From positions 11,284,001 to 11,348,000 of the forward strand of contig OY540812.1 in assembly GCA_961205875.1 (NCBI GenBank): a stretch of 64,000 bases of DNA, given 5' to 3'. How positions within the stretch are numbered: the first letter of the stretch is position 1; every line of letters begins with the position of its first letter. The notes beneath the pieces are model-generated. The model was not told where the DNA came from, made no database searches, and was given only the letters and a program-made list of their open reading frames with translations. Positions 23,028 to 34,350 of the stretch are shown piece by piece. Origin of the DNA: Sialis fuliginosa (taxonomy: Eukaryota > Arthropoda > Insecta > Megaloptera > Sialidae). A program made the translations under genes and the position numbers.

Positions 23028-26000
23028 AGACTTAAAATGGAATTATTGATTGATATTTATGTATGGTGTTAGATTTCAGGGCATATAAAACTATTTAATA
23101 TTCTTGTTGAGTAAATTATTTCGAACAAGATCTGGAGTAAATAAAAAAAATATTTGGTATTTTTTTATTTTTTTTCATGGCCCGACACTGAATAGACGTC
23201 AGACAAAATAATTTTTTAATGCAATTCTCGTCTTACTGTTCGTACGAAAATAGAAATGGATGTGATAATCTCTGCAAGGACTGGTTAATAACAGTATGGA
23301 ATTTTTAAATGGCAATTAAATAGTTTATTCGTAGATGCGCATTTTTTATTTGACCTACGACAATATTTATTTAGTGTTGGTAAATTTTACAGATGCATGC
23401 ATGATATTCCAGTTTTTGTATATGTTTTTTTTTATGTTATCCTATTATTTCTGTTTTATTTTAAATTAATTCATTATTAATCGTCAAAAATATACATATA
23501 TTATCTACTTATATTTTTATTTATTTTTAAATAAAAATGATCAATATAAGAACTAAATATACATAATTCAATATTCATATTTTAAAATAGTTTTCTTTAT
23601 ACAAATAAATGATGAAGAAATGCACCGCAATGATTTTTCTTGTGTACTATTTTGGTGTTTCTATGCACTTGAGACATCTAAGTGATTTTTTGGCTGCTTC
23701 TACGTAATTTCGTATCTGAGCAATTATGATAAAAATAGTGCGACTTCAATTTTAGTTTTTATTATACAATCATCTTAGATGCAGCCAGAATATTAACTGT
23801 ACGTACAGTGTGAGTTCGTAGTAAGTATTTTAATAACTTTTGTATGTATATTGGTTTTAAATGACTGTTGTATTATCATGACATATTGATATTTTTATGT
23901 AGGTTATATAAACAAAGGAGCTATTTGTTTTTAAGTAAAATAGTTCGTTTTAAGATGAAACTATTTCAATTTTTAAAACTTACATGCGATCGTTGTATGT
24001 AGTAGCACTTCGTACTTACGAAGTGGAGTTTATAAAGTATTATTATAAGAGTATAGTTTTAATATTATATTTATTACTTATATTAGTAAAAATATTAATA
24101 TTTATATAATATACAAATTCTATTTTTAGTTCAATGGCGTTGCATAAAACAGCAAATTATAGGATGATAATATTTTGATATTACATTCAGTATATAAGTA
24201 TATGACAAGTCACATTACATTTGAAATATATGTTTATAAGTGCTACTACTAATAAACTACTAAATTAATATTTCTCCGAATAATTTTAACGAATTTAAAT
24301 GTTTTACAAAGAAGCCTGTCTATTTATAAACGTAATGTAATAAAATAGAATATAATAGATGAAATATAGCATAAAAATGTTTAAATGTAGATATTTTTGA
24401 CATTCATATTGTATATTCTGTTAAATATAATGTTTTTGTAACGCAATATGTATTTATTTTTAAATTTGTTCAAATTTTTCTTATCTACTAGAAATTATCT
24501 TATCTATTATTTGAAAAATAAAATGTCTATGCACACATCTAAAAATAGTTTGCAGATAAGTTTTTTTGTATAGTAATAATAATCGCTTATTATTGAAACA
24601 TGCAATTTAATATCATTACTTAAAAATGTTAATGCCAAAATATCTTTAAAACTTTCAAAGTATCATGAACCTCAAAACATAAATTAAAGTGCACACCTAT
24701 AAAAATGCATCTGACAAGGATGAAATATATAGACGTAGAGGTGCAACAGAAAAATGCACATTTATTATGCGATTTTCGGCTAACTGTACATCCAGTTTTT
24801 GAAGCTAAATTGGTTTGGTTAAAAGGGGAGGGGGTATCCGTGCGAAACTCACTTGCAGTGCAATGGGGGGCGTTCTCTTTACCCCTCTGTTGAATACTCC
24901 AAGCGTATAGCCGTTGTCCATCTCTTTTCTATAAGGTTGTTATATCAAGTATCACTACGAACTTGTTACGAATACAGATGTATACTTTGATAATTACACT
25001 TTTCAGTAATTGCGTTTTACAAAAAAAAAGACAATAAATATTAATATATTATGACAGAAAATTAAAAAATAACTGTTCGTACAACGTTTGCATATAACAT
25101 ACGTTCTGTGATACTGGAAATGCAATGAAATACAATTCAAATATGTCTATATTCAAGTTATCTAGATAAATCTAATGAAACTTCCAAATACATGACTTTT
25201 AAAATTATTATAATTAATTACAAAAATGTTCACTGTAACAAGAATCGAAACATTGACGTTGCTCTTATACAGAAGCTCAGATTGAAATGCGATTTAATAT
25301 TTTTATATTTATTTTTCTAAACAATATATGTTTTCTAACTAAACATAAATTAAAAATTTTCTAATGACCTCGTTAGATGTTTTTTCTTATTTTTAATTAA
25401 CACATGTATATTGTATTAGTAATAAAAAAAGTCACTAGCCAGTAAATCTAATATATTATGGAAGTAGATCAAGATTGTAATATTTATTAGATATAAAATA
25501 AAACAAACAAAAAATATGATCAAATAAAAATTAAATTAAAAATTTATAACAATTTTGTATAAATAAAATTAATGTTATTTAAAATACATGTAGTTATTTA
25601 CTAACTTATGTTAATAATATGACAGACTAATATTTTGTTATAATAATTTTAAACTTGGTTCGAATACGTTTGACATTTCGTCGTCAAGTTTAATCATTAA
25701 AAGAAGTTTTTATAAGTCATTAAAAAAATGCATAAAATAGTATTCTATGGATTGTTTAAAAGTCTTATGATTTTCAATTATTATCCAAGGAATGACATTT
25801 TTTGTAATTTGTTGATTATAAAAAAAAACCTATTATTGTTTATTCGCAAACTCGAAGACGAAATTTCAAATTGATATTAAATATAAATAAATTTTCAAAT
25901 GTACAAAAAAAAATATATTCCGAAATTAACTTCCCTTTATACGGTAATTAGATTTTATACCTTGTATGTAAGTATACACAAAAAAATAATGTCAAACTAT

Positions 26001-26517
26001 GAATTACTCGTATATAAAATATATTTATTAACTATATGGTAAATCTGTCGTTGCACCAAAATGAATAACAATTAAAAAGTATGTGTTGTCATATATTATA
26101 CTTTCTATATAATATTCAGAAAGCCTCAAAATGGTTCGTTGCAGATCTTAAGGAGCTCTATGCAATGGATTTGCGACATTGTGCAAATAAAAAAAAGTTG
26201 TTACACAGGTTTCGTTCTGTTTTAGGGTACCTACCACTATACTATGTTCTATAACACAGTGCAAAAATATTATGCGGGAACAGATAAGCATGCGAATATA
26301 AAATTTGCAAATTTAAATCACCTTTCATTTAATAATTAAGTGTAATTATATTTATTAATTCATTAATCAATTTCAGTCAAATCTGTATTATACTAACTAT
26401 CCTTTTATTTATGTCTTCTTTGAGATATTGATGCTAGTGTTTAAAGCTTTATTTAAATGCATTACATATATTTTTAGTGTTCATATACAAAATTTCTAAG
26501 CTTTTGATTTTTAATTA
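23028..26517. other. AT-rich non-coding stretch
   Basis: No gene was recognised. A perfect palindrome CACTTCGTACTTACGAAGTG lies at 24006-24025. A GC-richer patch at about 24760-24920 (AAGGGGAGGGGGTATCCGTG, CAATGGGGGGCGTTC) gives a 62-codon frame with no recognisable domain. The remainder is A/T-rich simple sequence. Confidence 0.5.
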
Positions 26518-27008
26518 GGGTTCCGAAGAAAGTCCATTAATCTCACTTTGTCGTCCGTCCGTCCTTTTCATTCAAAGCAAACGTAAACTATATAAGCAAG
26601 CAACTTGAAAAAATGATGCCCTCTAATAAAATATTTACAAAGTTGAAAAATATTTTTTCAGAGGGGTGGGGGGGCGGCGCTAAGGAGCAAAAGCTGTATA
26701 AAAATATATTTTTTATACCAAGGCATGTGGCACGACAAAATGTATAATCCATCCAGTGGAATTTGACCCATTTTCTTATTTCTTTCTAAATCAAAAATGG
26801 CGCCTACCTAAAGTCAACAATATTTTAAATTTTGGAATAATAGGAAGGGGCGTCATAAAATTTTTTATTTTTATTTTCATATCATGGCATGTAGGGAGCC
26901 GAAATGTAGATCTAATTAGTAGAATATGACACTATTTTTATATTATCTTCTAACTTAAAAATGTATCTGTGGCTCCAAACAGTCCACGTAGTACGTACTT
27001 CGGAACCC
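26518..27008. mobile_element. GGGTTCCGAAG-type MITE, TSD TTA
   Basis: GGGTTCCGAAGAAAGTCC opens the element and ...GTACTTCGGAACCC closes it. TTA flanks both sides (26515-26517 and 27009-27011). The subterminal GTCCGTCCGTCC block and internal G-run (GAGGGGTGGGGGGGCGGCGC near 26660) are characteristic of the GGGTTCCG repeats abundant in several insect genomes. About 490 bp, no open frame. A decayed reverse-oriented relative lies near 18965-19400. Confidence 0.72.
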
Positions 27009-27839
27009 TTATGGCATACACCCGTGTATGTCTTAACCAAATTATTTTTATAATAAATCAAAATTTATAGTTTATTGTACAACATTCTAAACAACGTAAT
27101 TTTTATTGTGCGAAAAATTGCAACTAATTTTTTTCTTCTGAATTCTATAGGGCTGTAACAATAAAAAAGACCTGATAAACAAACTCTAGATTTCTAAAAA
27201 CTTTTCTTACTGCACCATAAATGGTTTCGGTGAAATCGAGTTCCTGGGGGCATTTCTTTTTTCGCTTTGAAATTTCATTCTTTCTTTATAATGCAAATAC
27301 GTATGATATGAACAACTGAATATGAAGCTTTTGATGCAGTGATCTAATAATGGAATTATTATTTAAATATTTCATTTAAAAATAAACAAATACGTTGCTA
27401 CTTTATTCAATTACTCATTTAATAATAAACTAAATTAGCATATACGTAAATAAAATATTGTTGTCCTTTTTACTAAGAGCCTTGTAGTGAGTTTATAACC
27501 CCCAAAAAAGGAATACTCTGTGAAATATATTTCATTTACAAAAATTAACATTTTACTTATCGGAATTCCGGATTTACAATCTCTAATAGAGATAAAAGAA
27601 TGATTTTTTATTTTAATTAAATCTTTTTTGTGAATATTTTCAGAGAATTGGCGTCAAAATGTTGTTTTTTGTTTATAATATATTTAGAACGTTTGTAAGT
27701 GTTAACCCATTGCATTTACGTATTTGGCTATCTATGTATTTGTAGAGAAAAAATTAGTATACAAAATAATTATTTAACTTATTAGAAGCAATAGTTTAGC
27801 TATGAGAGCCTTTTAAACATTAATATTAATAAAAAATCA

Positions 27840-28085
27840 CTTTGAGTCCCTATAATTTTTGACTTTTTGAATTCAGTAACTTAACTTCCTGGACAATGTT
27901 TATATAGGGAATTTAATTTTCTACAAAATAATGTTTAATTTTTTTCTTCAACTATCAAGAATCAGCAATACAAACTTTAGGATCAAAGAATCATTTTCCA
28001 TATTATTTAAATGGGAAACGACACTCCCCTCCACCCGCTTTGCGGTATCTTATAAAATTGAGCTATGGTTCATAAACTAATTCAT
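27840..28085 (+). repeat. Unclassified repeat F, copy 1
   Basis: The blocks ATCAAGAATCAGCAATAC, CAAACTTTAGGATCAAAGAATC and TTATTTAAATGGGAAACG through CTTTGCGGTATCTTATAAAATTGAG recur as a diverged direct copy at 29340-29485. The copies lie about 1.4 kb apart with the pogo-like element between them. No coding sequence was seen; this may be part of a larger decayed transposon. Confidence 0.55.
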
Positions 28086-28319
28086 TGCGAATCGACAGTA
28101 GAGAAAAAAAAACATTTTTAGAACACCTTAATTAAATAATTATATAGATTACCTGTATTTACCTATATTAGAATACCTATAGATTTCAATTATGACAGGT
28201 TTAAAATTTATAACATAATACAGTTGATTAGAATACTAACGGAGCTTTATTCCATCGCGTGTTCCATCTAATGAAGATATAAATGCAGTAAATCACCACT
28301 TGACCAACCGATTCAAATA

Positions 28320-28871
28320 TAGTGAAACTTCGTTATAACGCACTTAAAAAAACGCGTCAAAAACGGGATAACACAATAGATGGGAAATAAATTAGAAAAG
28401 AAATATTTTTCATAAAAATATCTTTCAATGTAAATAGAATCATAATTTTATTATACATAACATAAAAGAATAAATTACGTAGGTATAGATTATGTACTTG
28501 AAACATTTTTCTCGATTTCTTGACGATTTTTAAGAATAGAACAGAGAGTTAAACCCGGAATTCCAAGAGTCTTCGTTAAATCTTTTTGCTTTCGTAACAT
28601 TTTCGTAAAATCGCCATTTTTCCGGTAGAGTTTGGAATGGTCAATACTTGCACAACAAATGTTGCGAAGTTAATTTAAAGAATTTTGACAAAAGGATTCG
28701 TTGTCAACACAAAAGATGTTAACAAACTTTTGCGTGTTGTAAACGGGATCTGTGAGCGTTAAAAACGGGAATATTTGTATATTAATTTACGTGTCTGGAA
28801 CGGCCTATGGCAAAAGCGCGTAATACACGGGATAGCGCTATAAACAGGAGCGTTATATCGAAGTTTCACTG
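28320..28871 (-). mobile_element. pogo/Tigger-like transposon remnant, TSD TA
   Basis: The left end (T/C)AGTGAAACTTCGTTATAAC and the right end's complement CAGTGAAACTTCGATATAAC match over about 22 bp. TA lies at 28318-28319 and 28872-28873. At 552 bp it is too short to be autonomous. On the minus strand it retains a broken piece of the N-terminal helix-turn-helix of a pogo-type transposase (see 28490-28671), so it is an internal-deletion derivative rather than a purely non-coding MITE. Confidence 0.85.
28490..28671 (-). pseudogene. Fragment of pogo/CENP-B-type transposase DNA-binding domain, frameshifted
   Basis: Reading the minus strand, one frame ends in ...KMAILRKCYESKK. A second frame, overlapping near 28585-28600, continues KDLTKTLGIPGLTLCSILKN and then RQEIEK before a TAA at 28490-28492. 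Joined by eye, these follow the pattern of the N-terminal helix-turn-helix of pogo/Tigger transposases and CENP-B ('EK..IL......KK.DLAK.LGIP.STL..ILKNR..I'), which binds the element's own ends. A single-base indel explains the frame change. The catalytic DDE/D domain is absent, so no active product is expected. The matching TIRs and TA duplication of the enclosing element support the identification. Confidence 0.65.
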
Positions 28872-28999
28872 TATTTGAAATGAATGTAATGTAGGTATAC
28901 TTTATTGTACGTAAAAGTATAAGTTCCATTAAAACATATGTTTTTTACTAATGTCAGTGCGTCGCGTCGGTACAATGCGATTGTATAAATTATATAACA

Positions 29000-29490
29000 T
29001 ATTATATCTTGAATGCTTCTGTCAACTATCCATTACATGGTCCAATTAGATTAGACTTTTACCCGGAACTAATTCGGACCAAAATGATTTTTGGTGGAAA
29101 CGTGCTACTAGTGTTCCTGATAGTTTCACAAAAAGTTCGAGTTGATCCGAGTTATGCTACCGACGCCATCTTGAAAAAATGGCGGATGGGTTACATTTTT
29201 TCATAGTTTTTTGTGTTTTTCTCTGAAACCGTTTATTTTACGAACACGGTATAAATGACTTTTTTTTTGTAGAGCAATTTAACAAATAAATCATATTGAA
29301 TACCTGTAACTTTTGATACGTTGAATTGAGAGACATGACTTTGTAGAGAATTTTATCTTCTGTCCTTAAAATTCAGTTATCATGAATCGGTAATACCAAC
29401 TTTAGTACAAAAAATCATTTTGTTATTTAAATGGGAAACGGGACCCCCCTTGCGGCACTTTTTAAAATTGAACAACAGGGTAATTCTTCG
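29000..29490 (+). repeat. Unclassified repeat region, including repeat F copy 2
   Basis: Blocks of a kind recurrent in insect non-coding repeats follow one another: GTGTTCCTGATAGTTTCAC, GACGCCATCTTGAAAAAATG, CTGAAACCGTTTATTTTACG. Then comes the repeat F segment (ATCATGAATCGGTAATACC ... TTATTTAAATGGGAAACG ... CCTTGCGGCACTTTTTAAAA), which matches 27920-28080. A 65-codon frame through the first part has no protein similarity that I recognise. Confidence 0.45.
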
Positions 29491-31258
29491 GCGAGGATTT
29501 ATTTTAGATCAAAAACTAACGTATTTCGTAACGTTTTTTTTTTGACACACACCTATTTATAATATATGGAGTCTATTTTTGATTTCATAAGATTCCTACT
29601 GTCAAATAATAAAAAAATAATTTTATTTATTTTATATACGCAATAATATTCTATATTTTAATAAAATAATATAAAATACTCAATACAACATTTTTCTGAT
29701 TAGTGATGGTGGAGGGTACCTGTCCTATAAACTTCAATTGGAAACTGAATATAATGTTAATTTTTATTGATAGGGTAGGTAAAATTACTGACTCTACACT
29801 AAATAAATTTTATTTAAAAGTTATTAAAATAAATACGAGCACTAATTAGGTACCTAATAAACAATTGAAATGGCAATAAAATATTTTTTTTAAAGTTAAT
29901 AAAAGTATTTGGTAAATGTTGTGATATTTAATACATAGAAACAGTAATCAACGTGGAATATGACTTTTTTAGAATTACGAATATAATGAAAAAAACTTTT
30001 CGGTTAATTAAAACAATTATTTTTGAACACGGTTATTGTTTAATTTAACAATAATTTATCAATTCAAAAAGTTTATAAAAACGTTTATACAAATATCTAT
30101 ATCTATCTTAAAATTTCTTATAGTGTTCATTTTATAAAAAAATAAATATCTCATTTTATGCTTTAATTACAAATTATAATAAGGGGATAGATAAAGGACA
30201 GTTAAAAGTGGGAAATCCTTGTAATATAACTAACTAATAAATTACTATTTTCTACTTCTGTTGTAATAATATATTCATTAATATAGTTTTATCTTTTGGT
30301 ACCGAAGTATTAGTAAAAAAACAGGTAATAGATATAAAAACAATTACCATAAAGTTACTTGATTCTCAATTTTATGTGTGTTAAATTACTTAAGAGCTTT
30401 TATTTTTTAGAAATACGAGTAAGCTAGATGCTTAGATGCTTTTGATTTGTTATAATCAAAAGTGTAATAATATGCTCGGTTGCCAATTTTTGATAAAAGT
30501 AAAATATATTAAATGTAAACAATATGCATGTGTTATCTTTTGCCAAAATCCCAAAATTATATCTGATTCAAATTAAAAATATATGTATGTAATTAAATCT
30601 AAATCTTATCTAAACCAATAAATTTATTTTAATTTATGGAAATATCAATATTAAAATAAACTAAAACTAATAATTGTAATTTTATTCATAATTTAAATAA
30701 TTATAATTTAATAATAAAAATTTATCGAAGTTTTTTTTAACAAGAAAATTGTTATAAGTGAAATCTATTAAATGTGTGATTTATAATTTATCTGAAAATA
30801 TCAGATAACATACACAACAAATAATAGCATTTACACTACATTCCATTTGATACTATTACTTATTAAATTAGAAATGAAATTAAGCGTTTTACAAATAATA
30901 ATGTATTTAGTGTGAATATGTAATAAGTAATTTGCATTAAAATTTGTTTCTAAGTAATTAAATTTATATTGTCGTAACTTTTAATTTCAATTTTATTATA
31001 AAAATTTTTTTTAACATTTAATTCAGAAGTTTTACCATTATTCAAAAACATATTGTAAAAGTTAATAATAAAAATTATAAGTACTCGTATAAGGGATGTA
31101 AAAATTCGTGGAAGTGATATTAATAAATTACGGGAAATGTATGAAAAGAGAAATTTGTTTTGCCAAATAAAATATTTAATATTGTTTGTGTTTTCATGAA
31201 TATAAAAAAATAATTTTTTAAGGCTGCAGTAGATTTATGAAATCTCTGTAGATACATA
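29491..31258. other. AT-rich non-coding stretch
   Basis: Extremely A/T-rich with many TAATTA/ATTTAAAT runs. No gene, RNA or bounded element was recognised. Confidence 0.5.
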
Positions 31259-31767
31259 AGGTACTGGCACAAATCTGTGTACCTTTAAAAACAAGGTATA
31301 CTGATTTTTGTGATTGGTTGGTTTCTTTTTTGTAATTCTCATAAACTCATGTTACTAATAAAACAAGTATCTCTTAATTAAATCATTAATGATAGCCTTT
31401 TATTTTGTTTTTTCTCCAGTAATGGATAAAGTAAAACTAGTAATAGGAACCCAGTGATGGACACTTGCTAATGATTACAAAATGATAAGTACTATGACAC
31501 AAAAGTTATAAAATAAAGAATCGTAAAATTTGAAATAATATAAAGCAGATGTTATGATAATATAATAATTAATAAATAGATTATACTAATAATTAGTTTA
31601 AATGTCCACCATTTTGACACCCATTGGTCGATTCTCATCCAATTAAGTTGTTTTACAGTTAATTGTCTATAGATTATGATTCAGTAATGACAATAATTAA
31701 ATATCAACAAATATATCTAATTTTGTACATTTAATTAAACAAGAATCCAAGACTGGTGCCAGTACCT
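31259..31767 (-). mobile_element. AGGTACTGG MITE, full-length uninterrupted copy, TSD TA
   Basis: AGGTACTGGCACAAATCTG ... GACTGGTGCCAGTACCT with TA on each side (31257-31258 and 31768-31769); 509 bp. It aligns in reverse with 13959 and 32447. It supplies the empty-site sequence showing that the TTAA element at 14086 is an insertion. No coding capacity. Confidence 0.88.
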
Positions 31768-32309
31768 TATGTTTTTATAATTTACAATAAATACTTAAAC
31801 ATTTGTTTTTATATTCAAACTTTTATGATTCTGTCGATTCTTGTAAAAGAATAATGGCTCCTTATTGATATTATTATACTGTGATGCTATCTAGTGTTAA
31901 TTTTCGGAGTGATTAGCAGTATTATAAAAAATAAAATAAAATATTATGTACTCAATAGCTATTCTATTAGCATTAGAACAAAATTCTATTTAACACATTT
32001 TTGAATGACAATCATATTTTGAGATTAAAAATTAAAAACGTCATTTACTAAACCAGTTAAAAATAAATGCATTGAAAAAAATGTATATATTTTATGTTAT
32101 ATAGATTAGTTATGTGTTAGTTACTATGCATTAACTGTATGTAGTTGGAATATTCTGTTACTATTAGCAAATATAGATAAAAAATTAGATGTTGAATTCA
32201 AATATTTACACAATGTCACCTGGTAAATTACGAGCCGTGAATAATGTGCCATCTAATTTTTGCCAGTTCAAAATAAATACCAATTTTTATATGATTTATT
32301 TATTTTTCG

Positions 32310-32332
32310 TTTTTTTTTTTTTTTTTTTTTTT
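32310..32332. repeat. Poly-T run
   Basis: An uninterrupted run of about 23 T. It may be the complement of a retroposon poly-A tail, but no retroposon body was recognised next to it. Confidence 0.9.
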
Positions 32333-32446
32333 ATTATGCATACTATTTTCTTTTCTCAGATTAAGTTTCCTTTTAAAAAATAAAATACGAAAGATAAAAT
32401 AATCTTTATTTTTCTAATAGAGTATTTCAGTATATAAAATGTTATA

Positions 32447-32803
32447 AGGTACTGGCACCAGTCTTGGATATGACCCCAGTAATGGCTATTTTTTAATTAA
32501 ATGTACTGAATTAGAAATATTTGTTGATATTTGAATACTAATATTTCTGAATATTAATCTATATACATTTAACTGTCTTACAGCATGATTTGATGACAAT
32601 CGGCAAATAGGTGTCAAAATGGTGGACATTTAAACTAAATTAATTTAAATATTTATTTATTAATTATTATAATATCATAGCAACTACTTTAGATTGTTTC
32701 TTTGACGATTCTTTCTTTTATATCTTTTGTGTTGTAGTACCTACTTATCATTTTGTAATCATTAGCATTGCTCTTATAGCGGCCATAACTGGTGCCAGTA
32801 CCT
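32447..32803 (+). mobile_element. AGGTACTGG MITE, internally deleted copy, TSD TA
   Basis: AGGTACTGGCACCAGTCTTG ... AACTGGTGCCAGTACCT; TA at 32445-32446 and 32804-32805. At 357 bp it lacks part of the right half present in the 509-bp copy. Its right subterminus (GCTCTTATAGCGGCCATAAC) is instead shared with the 55597 copy. It lies 679 bp from the inverted copy at 31259, so a transcript spanning both could pair. Confidence 0.87.
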
Positions 32804-33049
32804 TATCGATTTATATTGTTAATTGTTTTAAAAATTAGAATAGATCAATAGAAATGTAATGAAACATTGAAAAACGGTTAGTAGATATGTTTTTTTTCTA
32901 AAATAAAAGTCAAACTGTGATATAATTTAACTAATTGAAATGTAATTGTAAAAAATACTGCAAAAATTACACATTTGCAATACACGACAAAAATAAACAT
33001 GGAAAAATTGTCGTGTCATTGTATACAAGAAATCAAAACGAGGGCATTA

Positions 33050-33430
33050 AGGTTTGTGTAGACGAAAAAAATATTCGTGCGAAATATTCGCAGCGGTGCG
33101 TTGGCAAAAATTTGAAAGTATAGACTTGTAAGTCCGGATATCTCCCCCCTTATGATTTCGCGAATGCCCCCTTCAGGCCCGAGCGTACACAAAAAAACAA
33201 CAGTCGCGAACAATTCGCCAACCATCGGCGAGGAGTGAGTGCAAGTTAACCCTACTCTCTACCCGACTAGGACCTATCGCATTGCATAGGGCGAACAAGT
33301 ACTTACTCACGAATTGTACACGCACACACACACAAACACACGCATGGATGTCGGGCCCGCGAATTTGTGCGCGAATGGTTTGGCGTCTATCGACGGTTAT
33401 AAAGTCGTTGGACACAATAGAAACTTTGCA
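33050..33430. promoter_or_regulatory. CpG-rich patch, possible promoter or exon-associated DNA
   Basis: A marked local excess of CpG and GC: TCGCGAACAATTCGCCAACC, ATCGGCGAGGAGTGAGTG, GTCGGGCCCGCGAATTTG, GCGAATGGTTTGGCGTC, ATCGACGGTTATAAAGTCG. A CA-rich microsatellite (CACACACACACAAACACACG near 33322) lies within. Overlapping frames of 60-80 codons on both strands have no recognisable domains. No TIRs bound it. A promoter or untranslated exon is an inference from composition. Confidence 0.3.
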
Positions 33431-33881
33431 AACCAGTTTATTTACTATATATTATTTTAAGGGATGTTTAGAATTTTAATAACTTTTATTTAGTTTATTT
33501 GTCTACTATTAAATAATTAACCACGTGTTTAATTGTTATGACAAAAATAGTATTGTATGATTTATTTTTAAAATAATGTTGTAATAATATACATAGATTA
33601 AAAAAAATTAATTGGATTAATAGACTTTGTATATAGGTAATAATTATTGTTCAATGTCAACTAATTAGATAATTATACCTGCAATTATAATAATATTTCA
33701 ATAAATAATCTAATGTTTTTTATGGTAACATTTTATTTTTACGGCAATCTAAATAATGAACATTTATTTTAAATTAGTAGATATATTAATGAATAATTAT
33801 AGCATATTTTTTTATAATCAGTTTCTTGGCGTTTTTCTATAAATGATTCCTCTTTTAAAAAAAATATTATACAATATATAG

Positions 33882-34055
33882 CTGCGATTCTTAAACTTAC
33901 ATGGTCTAGAACAATTATTTTTCAGGGACACCCCCTGACAGAAAAACAAAGAAGGTCGAACCACTGGTAAATAGAAATACAAAAAAAGTTTAATTTATAC
34001 CAAACATGTTTTACGGACCCCTGGGGGTCCGTGGACCCTAGTTTAAGAACCGCTG
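33882..34055. mobile_element. hAT MITE of the CAGCGGTTCTTAAACT type
   Basis: The left end CTGCGATTCTTAAACTTAC and right end's complement CAGCGGTTCTTAAACTAGGG form the TIR. The flanks ATATATAG (33874-33881) and ATGTATAG (34056-34063) match at 7 of 8 positions. The internal GGACCCCTGGGGGTCCGTGG palindrome is typical of these widespread animal hAT MITEs. Confidence 0.85.
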
Positions 34056-34350
34056 ATGTATAGGACTTTTAATATTCAATTTATAAAACTGGGACACAAT
34101 TCTCATATTTAAAAAAAATATGTGAAAATGAAAACTTTATATGTTTTATCAATAAAAATAGTTTATGAAACTAATTTTATTGTACTAGAACTCCTTCTTG
34201 ATTTTGCCTACCTGTATTTAGAATCGACAAATTAATGTGTGACTTGTTACACCAAAAACTGCGACAGTGATAATAATAATAATACATTTTTAATAGAAAG
34301 TATCATTTTTTCATGAATATCTTATCAATAATCATACAGCTAACTAAACT

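Noticed and set aside
29009..29206. 65-codon frame with ordinary-looking composition
   Set aside because: Lies in text of a kind typical of insect non-coding repeats (GCCATCTTGAAAAAATGG and similar); no protein similarity recognised.
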